Source of the DNA: Actinomycetes bacterium | GTDB taxonomy: Bacteria; Actinomycetota; Acidimicrobiia; Acidimicrobiales; Palsa-688 | Assembly (NCBI GenBank): GCA_021819345.1 | Contig: JAKARG010000247.1 | Span: forward strand, 1-5,291 | DNA: 5,291 nucleotides | Reading direction: 5' to 3' | The notes under the pieces: model-generated | The model's input: the letters and a program-made list of their open reading frames with translations, nothing else | The model's database searches: none | What the model was told of the DNA's origin: nothing | Part shown: positions 1-5,291 of the stretch, in pieces | How positions within the stretch are numbered: the stretch's first letter is position 1 | How the letters are laid out: each line of letters begins with the position of its first letter | Position numbers and translations under genes: made by a program

Positions 1-1
1 C

Positions 2-1396
2 ATCTGGGGGCCGCTCGGCGGGCTCGACGGCACCTACCACCCAGACGTCGGGGCCGAGAAGCTCGACTTGTGCCTGCGGGCCGCCGGCCACGGGTGGTCC
101 ACCTGGTACCAGCCCTCCTCGGTCGTCAGCGCCGCCGAGGCCACGCGCGCCCTGGTCGGACCGACCGCCCTGTCCACCTTCGCCCGGCGCTGGTCGACGC
201 TGCAAGCCGACAGGGAGCCCCCCGGACACCACGAGGCCGCCCTGTGGCGTGCCGCCGGCGAGCCGCTCCGGCTGCTCGTGATCGACGACGAGCTACCCGA
301 CGAGCGTCGCGGCTCGGGTTACGGGCGGATGCACGACGTCGTCTCGGAGCTCGACGCCGACCTCGGCCTCCAGGTGAGCTTCCACCCCCGCCTGGACCCT
401 GGCGAGCGGTCCGTCCCCGAGCTGGCCGCGATGGCCGGGCCCCGCACGAGGGTGGTACCCGACCTGGAAGGGCACCTGGCGAGCGACGGGGTGGACTTCG
501 AGGTGGTGGTGGTGTCGAGGCCCGACAACGCCCTGCGATACCGGGAGCTGATCGCTCGTCGCCTGCCGGGCGCGGCGGTGATCTACGACGCGGAGGCCCT
601 GTTCTTCCGCCGCCTCGAGCGTCGAGCGGAGCTCGCCGACGGCGATGAGCGTACCGAGCTGCTCCGCCAGGCAGCCGACATGGCCGAGCTCGAGGCGGAC
701 CTGGCCGCCTGGGCCGACCGGGTCGTGACCGTCTCGGAGGAGGAGGCCTCCGAGCTGCGGCCGGCGACAGCTGGGCAGGTCCACGTCGTGAGCCCGCGGC
801 GCCCGGGAGTCCGGCTCACCCCTTCGGGGTTCTCGGCCCGCTCGGGCGGGTGCCTGGTCGCCGGCTGGTCCGCGGGAGCAGGCTCCCCCAACGCCGACGG
901 CCTCGTCTGGTTCGCTCGCGAGGTGCTGCCGAGGATCGTGGCGCAGCTGCCCTCCTTCCGCCTGCTGGTGAGCGGAGACGACCCGCCGGTCGACGTCCGC
1001 TGGGCGGTCGGGCCCGAGGTGGAGCTCCTCGGCGGGCTGCCCGAGCTCGGCGGGCTCTACGACCGGGTGAGGGTCGCGATCAGTCCGACCCGCTTCGGCG
1101 CAGGAGTCAAGGTGAAGACCGTCGAGGCCATCCAGCACGGCGTGCCGGTGGTCTGCACCTCCGAGGCGGCCCACGGGCTCGGCGCAGGGCTCGCAACTGC
1201 CGCTTGGGTGGCGCCGGATGCCCCCGGCTTCGCCGATGCCGTGGTCACCCTGGCCAGCGACCGGCGGGCCTGGGAGCGAGCCAGGGCCGCCGCGGTGTCG
1301 GCCGCGGCAGGCGACGAGACGCTCGCCGGCGTGGAGCAGTGGCCGGCGATCGTCCGGGCCGCGCTCGCCGACCGGGCGTCGGGGGGTGGCCGGTGA
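2..1396 (+). CDS. Bifunctional GT2-GT4 glycosyltransferase, 5' end outside window
   Basis: The frame is open from the left edge to TGA at 1394-1396 (464 visible residues), so the N-terminus is missing. The first ~60 residues match the end of a GT2 domain: GGLDGTYHPDVG, then EKLDLCLRAAGHGW (the usual (E/D)DxDLCLR region), YQPSSVV, and a closing F-x-x-R-W-x-x-L segment. From about residue 90 a GT4-type GT-B domain begins: LLVIDDELPDERRGSGYGRMHD resembles the 'D..P..D..SG..RM' opening of this family. It is followed by VVVVSRPDNALRYRELI, VIYDAEALFFRRLERR, a PNADGLVWFAREVLP block, and the donor-site stretch FGAGVKVKTVEAIQHGVPVV near residue 365. It probably adds two sugars, or one sugar per domain, to a cell-surface glycan at the cytoplasmic face. 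Acceptor and donor cannot be read from sequence. The histidine commonly seen after the GT2 'P.a.vv' segment is absent here. The stop overlaps the next start (GTGA). The family call is secure; the substrate is unknown. Confidence 0.88.
   Translation: MWGPLGGLDGTYHPDVGAEKLDLCLRAAGHGWSTWYQPSSVVSAAEATRALVGPTALSTFARRWSTLQADREPPGHHEAALWRAAGEPLRLLVIDDELPDERRGSGYGRMHDVVSELDADLGLQVSFHPRLDPGERSVPELAAMAGPRTRVVPDLEGHLASDGVDFEVVVVSRPDNALRYRELIARRLPGAAVIYDAEALFFRRLERRAELADGDERTELLRQAADMAELEADLAAWADRVVTVSEEEASELRPATAGQVHVVSPRRPGVRLTPSGFSARSGGCLVAGWSAGAGSPNADGLVWFAREVLPRIVAQLPSFRLLVSGDDPPVDVRWAVGPEVELLGGLPELGGLYDRVRVAISPTRFGAGVKVKTVEAIQHGVPVVCTSEAAHGLGAGLATAAWVAPDAPGFADAVVTLASDRRAWERARAAAVSAAAGDETLAGVEQWPAIVRAALADRASGGGR
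1393..1396 (+). promoter_or_regulatory. GTGA stop/start overlap, glycosyltransferase to coiled-coil gene
   Basis: The GTG start (1393-1395) and TGA stop (1394-1396) share bases, the classic arrangement for translational coupling by reinitiating ribosomes. The G-rich stretch at 1381-1389 just upstream provides a ribosome binding site. This junction fixes the start of the coiled-coil gene. Confidence 0.7.
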
Positions 1397-1884
1397 GCGA
1401 GAGGGTGATCTGGGAGCTCCGGGAGCGGTTGGCCGAGCTCGAGGCCGAGCTGGCCTGCTCGGTCGCCCGGGAGCGCCAGCGCGAACGTGAGCTGGCCGCC
1501 GTCACCCACGAGCTCGAGCTCCAGGTCCTCAGGGGCTCCGCCACCGAGGAGAGGGCAGCCACCGCAGAAGCCAGGTTCGCCGAGGCGCGCGCCGACCTCG
1601 ACTGGCTCCGCCGGCACACCGATGCGAACACCGCCGCCTTCATCGAGGCGCGCGAGGCGATCGCTGCGCTCCGCCGCCACTACGGAGTCGATCCCCCGGA
1701 GCCAGCCGACCAGACGCCTGGAGCCGGCGACGCGCCCCCGGAGCCGGCCAGCGCGGCCAGCTCGGAGCCTGCGGAGGGCGCAGAGCCGACCCCGGGCGCA
1801 GAGCCGACCCCGGGCGCGCAGGGCGCTCCCCCGGAGCCCGACGGCGCGGGAGGGGCCAACGACCCGGCAGGGCCGCAACCGTGA
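1393..1884 (+). CDS. Coiled-coil protein with Pro/Ala/Glu-rich C-terminal tail, unknown function
   Basis: This encodes 163 residues from GTG at 1393, which overlaps the TGA of the glycosyltransferase. A G-run at 1381-1386 sits 6 bases upstream and can act as ribosome binding site. The frame is open much further upstream, but that part lies inside the glycosyltransferase gene and is its shadow. Residues 1-98 are charged and heptad-like (WELRERLAELEAEL, then RERELAAVTHELELQ, and a second helix ending AIAALRRHYGVD), with no signal peptide or membrane segment, so a cytoplasmic coiled coil is expected. Residues 100-163 are disordered-looking and rich in P, A, E and G, with three PPEP motifs (near 101, 115 and 146) and a perfect duplication of AEPTPG. 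I recognise no enzyme family. Lying between a glycosyltransferase and an FkbM-like gene, it may be a scaffold or partner for them, the next gene also carrying a coiled coil; this is inference. The reading frame is likely real because of the two exact start/stop overlaps. Confidence 0.75.
   Translation: MSERVIWELRERLAELEAELACSVARERQRERELAAVTHELELQVLRGSATEERAATAEARFAEARADLDWLRRHTDANTAAFIEAREAIAALRRHYGVDPPEPADQTPGAGDAPPEPASAASSEPAEGAEPTPGAEPTPGAQGAPPEPDGAGGANDPAGPQP
1780..1815 (+). repeat. Perfect 18-bp tandem duplication in coiled-coil gene tail
   Basis: GCAGAGCCGACCCCGGGC occurs at 1780-1797 and again, identically, at 1798-1815. It is in frame, duplicates six residues (AEPTPG), and lies in the disordered Pro-rich tail. 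Perfect identity suggests a recent slippage event. Confidence 0.9.
1881..1884 (+). promoter_or_regulatory. GTGA stop/start overlap, coiled-coil gene to FkbM-like gene
   Basis: This is the second 4-base GTGA overlap in the run: GTG at 1881-1883 and TGA at 1882-1884. GCAGGG at 1867-1872 lies 8 bases before the start. Together with the overlap at 1393 it indicates that three products are made from one message in coordinated amounts. Confidence 0.7.
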
Positions 1885-3140
1885 TCTCCTGGGCGACCAA
1901 CGGCGAGGACGTGGTCCTCGCCCGAGCCCTGCCGTCGGGCTTCGGGACCTTCGTCGACGTGGGTGCCGGGGACCCCGACGAGGGCACCGCCACCCGGCTG
2001 CTCTCCGAGCGGGGGTGGTACGGGATCTCGGTGGTGACGAGCCCCGCAGCGGCAGCACGCCACCGGGAGCGCCGGCCCGGCGGGGTGGCCCTGGAGCTGC
2101 CCGCCGGGGCCTCCCCCGAACGGCCCCTCGACGCCGTGCTCGAGGAGCTCTCCAAGGGCCGGCCGGACCTCCTCCGGATCGGCAGCGCAGTGCCGGCCGG
2201 GCCCGTCCTGGCCGGCCTCGACCTGGCCCGTTGGGCGCCCCGGGTGGTGCTGGTCGAGGCCGTCGACCCTCACACCGGCGCAGGCCAGGAGATGGGCGCC
2301 TGGTCAGAGACCCTCGCCGGAGCCGGCTACGTGGAGGCGCTCTTCGACGGGGTGAACCACTTCTTCGCTCCCGCCGGTGCGCCCGAGCTGTTGGAGCGCC
2401 TGCGGGTCCCGAGGTCGAGCCTCGACGGCTTCCTTCCCTGGACCGAGGCCCGGTGGGCCGACGAGGTGGCGCGCCTCGAACAGACCGTGTCGCAGCTCGA
2501 CGAGACGATCTCGCAGATGCGCGAGCGGACCAGGCTCCTCGAGCGCACCCTCGACGAGCGCTCCGGAGTGGCGCCTGGTGCGAGCGGCCTCGTCAGCCGC
2601 CGCAGCCTCCACGTCCCGCCGCCACCAGCCGGGCTCTCCCCGCGGCGAGCCGTGACCGCGCCGCCGGCGCCGGCCCCCGCCCCCTCCGCCCGGGTCGCCC
2701 TGGTCGGTGACCCGGGGAGCTGGGCACCGTGGCTCGGCCCGGCCCTCGCCGCGACCCTCGGCGCGCAGCTGTGCCGGGCCGCGCACCCCGGCGACGTGGC
2801 CTGGACCTCGCTGCCCGCCTCGGTGGTCCTCGAGCTGCCGTGGCCTCGCACCCGGATGCTACGAGCGACCCTCGCCGCCGCCGGGATGGTCGCCGTCTGC
2901 ACCGCGGGGACGGTCGACAACGGTGGGTGGAGCGCCGGCTGGCGGTCCACCCCGGCTACGGTCCTCGTCGGCCCCGATGATCTCCTCGGCGCCCCTGCCG
3001 GCGCCCTGGCCGGGGTGGTGGCAGCCTGCGGGCTCACGCCCACGGCGGACCCGGGGGAGGTCCTCGCCGACCTGGGTGTCCAGCCGGGCAGCGCCGGCCC
3101 CGAAGGGGAGGACAACCGCGCCGGCCCCGAAGGGGCGTGA
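1881..3140 (+). CDS. FkbM methyltransferase-like / sulfotransferase-like fusion, probably degenerate in both domains
   Basis: This encodes 419 residues from GTG at 1881, overlapping the previous stop; GCAGGG at 1867-1872 is a plausible ribosome binding site. Residues 1-185 follow the FkbM pattern: SWATNGEDVVLARAL, FVDVGAGDP (SAM motif I), LLSERGWYGI, VVLVEAVDP, W...LAGAGYVEALFDGVNHFF, then SSLDGFLPW. The acidic 'VEP' after motif I reads VVTSP, and the 'IDVEG' block reads IGSAVPAG although GLDLARW follows in register. The stretch between them is about half the usual length. Residues 190-228 form a short coiled coil and 245-270 a proline-rich linker. Residues 270-398 resemble a sulfotransferase: VALVGDPGSWAPWLGPALA (5'-PAPS loop position), HPGDVAWTSLP, LELPWPRT, then VGPDDLLGAPAGALAGVVAACGL like 'RYEDLLADP'. 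The 3'-phosphate 'RHPLDVL.S' block and roughly the central half are absent. Both domains may thus be non-catalytic, perhaps structural or ligand-binding. The FkbM call is firm; the sulfotransferase relationship is moderate and from pattern memory. Confidence 0.8.
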   Translation: MISWATNGEDVVLARALPSGFGTFVDVGAGDPDEGTATRLLSERGWYGISVVTSPAAAARHRERRPGGVALELPAGASPERPLDAVLEELSKGRPDLLRIGSAVPAGPVLAGLDLARWAPRVVLVEAVDPHTGAGQEMGAWSETLAGAGYVEALFDGVNHFFAPAGAPELLERLRVPRSSLDGFLPWTEARWADEVARLEQTVSQLDETISQMRERTRLLERTLDERSGVAPGASGLVSRRSLHVPPPPAGLSPRRAVTAPPAPAPAPSARVALVGDPGSWAPWLGPALAATLGAQLCRAAHPGDVAWTSLPASVVLELPWPRTRMLRATLAAAGMVAVCTAGTVDNGGWSAGWRSTPATVLVGPDDLLGAPAGALAGVVAACGLTPTADPGEVLADLGVQPGSAGPEGEDNRAGPEGA

Positions 3141-3144
3141 CAAC
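3091..3144 (+). repeat. 27-bp imperfect tandem duplication crossing the stop codon of the FkbM-like gene
   Basis: The first 18 bases, GCGCCGGCCCCGAAGGGG, are identical at 3091-3108 and 3118-3135; both copies then run on to GACAAC-type ends, giving a period of 27 bases. Copy 1 reads AGGACAAC after the core and copy 2 reads CGTGACAAC, and this difference creates the TGA stop at 3138-3140. A weaker third resemblance (GCGCCGACACCGA) begins at 3146. The duplication gives the protein its repeated AGPEG ending. Confidence 0.8.
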
Positions 3145-3236
3145 AGCGCCGACACCGAGTGGTTAGCACTGCGGGCGCCGGTATGCGGAGCAGCCCGGAG
3201 GAGGGCGCGGCCCGGAACCCCGGCTTCGGTCGAGCC
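3141..3236. other. Convergent intergenic region with weak hairpins, possible termination zone
   Basis: This 96-base gap separates the stop of the + strand operon from the stop of the - strand ABC transporter gene. Two small inverted repeats are visible: GCCCC-GAA-GGGGC at 3124-3136, overlapping the upstream stop codon, and GGCT...AGCC at 3222-3236, immediately next to the transporter stop. Neither is followed by a T-run in the expected direction, so a canonical intrinsic terminator is not shown. No open frame with a convincing start lies in the gap. Confidence 0.35.
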
Positions 3237-5186
3237 TCAGCCGGCGGGTGCCCGCAGCTCGAAGCTGCCCCAGGCCTCGGCGTACCAGCCCCCGCTCTCG
3301 ACGAGCTGTTCGTGGGTGCCGATCTCGGCGAGCCGCCCGCCGACCATCACCGCGATGAGATCGGCGGTGCGCGCCGTCGGCAAGCGGTGGGCGACGAGGA
3401 TGGTGGTGCGCCCGTGGGCGAGGACCCCCATCGCCTGGTTCACCCGCGCCTCGCTGCGCAGGTCGAGGCTCGCAGTGGCTTCGTCGAGGATGAGGATCGC
3501 GGGGTCGACCAGCAGGGCCCGTGCCAGGCAGACGAGCTGACGCTCGCCCGACGACAGCGAGCGGCCACGCTCGGCGACGACGTGGTCGTAGCCCCCCGGC
3601 AGCTTCTGGGCCAGCTCGTCGGCCCCGACCGCCCGGGCGGCGGCCACGACCTCCTCCCTGCTCGCCCCGGGCCGCCCGTAGGCAATGTTGTCGGCGAGAG
3701 TCCCGCCGAACAGGAACGGCTCCTGGGGGACGTAGCCGAGCTGGGCGTGGAAGGCCTCGGGGTCGTAGCGGTCGAGGGGGACGCCGTCTACGAGCACCCG
3801 TCCCTCGGTGGGGTCGTAGAGACGGGCGACGAGCTTGGCCACCGTGCTCTTGCCGGCGCCGGTCGGCCCGACCAGAGCGAGCACCTGCCCGGGAGCAATG
3901 GAGAGGTCCAGGTCCTCCAGGGCGGGGCGCGTCGCTCCGGCGTAGCGGAACCCGACGTGGTCCAGCTCGACCTCCCCCCTGATGCGACCGGCGGGCACCA
4001 CGGCCTCGCCGGGGGCGGGAACCGGGAGCGACGGGGGGATGGCCATGAGCTCGCGGATCTTGTTCATCGAGGCGTTCGCCTGCTGCCACTGGTCGAAGGT
4101 CTGCGAGAGCTGGCCGATCGGGGAGAACAGCTGGCCGATGTAGAGCAAGAACGCGATGACGAGGCCAGGAGCGATCTGGCCGCTGCGGGCGAGGCCGGCT
4201 CCGACCCCGAGGACGAGCGCTGCACCGACCTCCGACAGGAACGTGACGAAGGGGAAGTAGGTGGCGACGAGGCGCTGGGCGGTGAGGCGCGCCACCCGGT
4301 ACTGGCCGGCGAGGTCGTTGAAGCCGTCGATGTTGCGGTCCTCCCTCCGGTACGCCTGGGCGACCCTGACCCCCGACAAGCTCTCCTGGAAGTTGGCGTT
4401 GACCGCTGCGATCCGGTCCCGGGCCCGGGCGTACGCCCGCGCCGAGCGGTCGCGGTACCAGAGGGTGGCGAGCGCCAGGACCGGCAGCACCGAGAGCGCG
4501 ACGAGGGCGAGCTCCCAGTCGAGCACCAGCAGGGCGATCGCCACCCCGACGAAGCTAAGGATCGCGACCAGCGCGTTGACGAGCCCGTTCTGCAGCAGCT
4601 GGGACAGTGCCTCGACGTCGGTGGTCATGCGGGTCATCACCCGTCCGGCCATCTCCTGCTCGTAGTAGTCGAGCCCGAGACGCTGGAGGTGGGCCCAGAT
4701 CCTCGCCCGCAGCGCGAGGAGCATGCGCTGGGCGAGCCGGCCGGTGTAGCGAGCCTGGACCCACGTGTCGACCCAGTCGACCAGCGCCGCAGCGAGGAAC
4801 ACGGCGCTCGCCAGCATCACCACCGCGGTGTCGTGCCGGCTCACCCCGCCGTCGATCCCCGACTTGATGAGCAGCGGGCCGGCCAGGGAGAGCAGCGTGT
4901 CGGCAACGACCAACCCGAGCGAGACGACGAGCGCCAAGCGGAACGGCTTCACGAAGCGCCGGAGCAGGAAGGTCGGCTCGTAGCGACGCTGAGCGGCGAG
5001 GTCCACCTCCGGCTCGTCGTCGGCCGGGGGCAGGCGCTCGATCGAAGCGAGCAGCTCCGGCGTAGCGGCGAGCCCCGACATCCACCCGCCGCCACCGCCG
5101 CCCATCCACCCGCCACCGCCACCGCCGCCCATCCACCCGCCACCGCCACCGCCGCCCATCCCCCCGCCCCCGCCACCGCCGCCCAT
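3237..5186 (-). CDS. ABC exporter, fused membrane and ATPase domains, Gly-rich N-terminus
   Basis: This encodes 649 residues from ATG at 5184-5186 to TGA at 3237-3239. After a Gly/Trp/Met-rich leader (residues 1-36) comes a six-helix exporter membrane domain, with helices near 83-103, 121-140, 201-221, 224-244, 310-332 and 338-356, and the family segment GLDYYEQEMAGRVMTRMTTD. The ATPase domain is complete: A-loop Tyr about 415, Walker A GPTGAGKST (440-448), Q-loop Gln 488 in YVPQEPFLFGGT, signature LSSGERQ (544-550), Walker B ILILDE with catalytic Glu 569, D-loop SLD, and switch His 600. It should work as a dimer exporting lipid, drug or glycan-linked substrate across the inner membrane. All motifs are intact, so it could be a homodimer, but related actinobacterial genes often occur in pairs and a partner could lie beyond 5291. 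The start is uncertain: ATG at 5079-5081 gives a normal-length 614-residue protein, and the frame is also open to the window edge. Confidence 0.9.
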   Translation of the reverse strand: MGGGGGGGGMGGGGGGGWMGGGGGGGWMGGGGGGWMSGLAATPELLASIERLPPADDEPEVDLAAQRRYEPTFLLRRFVKPFRLALVVSLGLVVADTLLSLAGPLLIKSGIDGGVSRHDTAVVMLASAVFLAAALVDWVDTWVQARYTGRLAQRMLLALRARIWAHLQRLGLDYYEQEMAGRVMTRMTTDVEALSQLLQNGLVNALVAILSFVGVAIALLVLDWELALVALSVLPVLALATLWYRDRSARAYARARDRIAAVNANFQESLSGVRVAQAYRREDRNIDGFNDLAGQYRVARLTAQRLVATYFPFVTFLSEVGAALVLGVGAGLARSGQIAPGLVIAFLLYIGQLFSPIGQLSQTFDQWQQANASMNKIRELMAIPPSLPVPAPGEAVVPAGRIRGEVELDHVGFRYAGATRPALEDLDLSIAPGQVLALVGPTGAGKSTVAKLVARLYDPTEGRVLVDGVPLDRYDPEAFHAQLGYVPQEPFLFGGTLADNIAYGRPGASREEVVAAARAVGADELAQKLPGGYDHVVAERGRSLSSGERQLVCLARALLVDPAILILDEATASLDLRSEARVNQAMGVLAHGRTTILVAHRLPTARTADLIAVMVGGRLAEIGTHEQLVESGGWYAEAWGSFELRAPAG

Positions 5187-5213
5187 CCACCCGCCCCCGC
5201 CACCGCCACCGCC
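5079..5213 (-). repeat. In-frame 24/27-bp minisatellite encoding (Gly)6-8-Trp-Met units
   Basis: On the - strand, units of GGN glycine codons end in TGGATG. Met codons fall at 5184-5186, 5157-5159, 5130-5132, 5103-5105 and 5079-5081, giving periods of 27, 27, 27 and 24 bases. The glycine runs after successive Met codons are 8, 7, 7 and 6 long, and a further run of eight glycines precedes the first. Trp is lost in one unit, where GGG replaces TGG before the Met at 5157-5159. Each unit places a purine-rich, ribosome-binding-site-like stretch just before an ATG. All length changes seen are multiples of three, so the frame is kept. Confidence 0.85.
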
Positions 5214-5291
5214 CGGGCCACCCCAGCCGCCGATACCGGCGCCGGCACGGACACCCGGGCGGGCCCCGTCGGGCCCGCCGGCACCGATGGC

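Noticed and set aside
293..1174. Long open frame on the - strand inside the glycosyltransferase gene
   Set aside because: It is His/Arg/Gly-rich with no family resemblance and mirrors a gene with clear glycosyltransferase motifs; such shadows are expected at this GC content.
1057..2058. Long Arg/Pro-rich open frame on the - strand across three gene junctions
   Set aside because: Low-complexity composition, spans the coupled junctions of the real operon, no recognisable domain.
1487..2710. 407-codon + strand frame overlapping the coiled-coil and FkbM-like genes
   Set aside because: Composition is almost only R, P, G, A and S; the overlapping frame has convincing FkbM motifs.
2581..3140. Frameshift as the cause of the weak sulfotransferase resemblance
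   Set aside because: Recognisable segments before and after the missing centre are in the same frame, and the other frames show no sulfotransferase motifs.
2327..3169. 280-codon - strand frame opposite the FkbM/sulfotransferase-like gene
   Set aside because: No motifs and biased composition; treated as an antisense shadow.
3222..3236. GGCT...AGCC inverted repeat as an intrinsic terminator for the ABC gene
   Set aside because: The stem is only 4-5 bp and no T-run follows on either strand, so it is mentioned only as part of the intergenic region.
3163..4089. 308-codon - strand frame overlapping the ATPase domain
   Set aside because: Out-of-frame reading of a textbook ABC ATPase; Arg/Pro-rich without motifs.
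5082..5213. CRISPR-like array
   Set aside because: Units are contiguous polyglycine codons with no unique spacers; it is a coding-type minisatellite.
5287..5291. ATG on the + strand at the right edge as the start of a divergent gene
   Set aside because: Only five bases are visible and no ribosome binding site is evident upstream.

Overview
The window reads as chromosomal DNA of a very high-GC bacterium, most likely an actinobacterium and possibly an Acidimicrobiia-type lineage. This rests on strong G/C third positions, GTG starts, GTGA stop/start overlaps and the flavour of the protein families. The lineage is an inference; no taxonomic marker gene is present. I see no rRNA, tRNA, CRISPR array, insertion sequence or phage gene.

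Left part (about 2-3140, + strand): three genes joined stop-to-start by 4-base GTGA overlaps, so almost certainly one transcript. The first is the 3' portion of a two-domain glycosyltransferase: the tail of a GT2 (GT-A) domain followed by a complete GT4-type (GT-B) domain. The second is a short coiled-coil protein with a Pro/Ala/Glu-rich tail. The third is a 419-residue fusion of an FkbM-methyltransferase-like domain, a short coiled coil, a proline-rich linker and a sulfotransferase-like domain. In both enzyme-like domains of the third gene the flanking family segments are recognisable, but the centre is shortened and the catalytic or cofactor motifs are missing. The setting suggests surface polysaccharide or glycolipid assembly and decoration, with the third protein probably a non-catalytic relative of decorating enzymes.

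Middle (3141-3236): a short convergent intergenic gap with weak hairpins. A 27-bp duplication runs through the end of the third gene and over its stop codon.

Right part (3237 to about 5186 or beyond, - strand): a complete half-size ABC exporter (membrane domain plus ATPase) with intact nucleotide-binding motifs. Its 5' end is an in-frame minisatellite encoding runs of 6-8 glycines separated by Trp-Met or Met. The frame stays open to the right edge, so the true start is uncertain. The transporter converges on the glycan genes, and a functional link between the two is not shown by the sequence.

The observations most worth following are the doubly degenerate FkbM/sulfotransferase-like fusion with its coupled coiled-coil partner, and the Gly-Trp-Met repeat that places several possible start codons at the front of the exporter.
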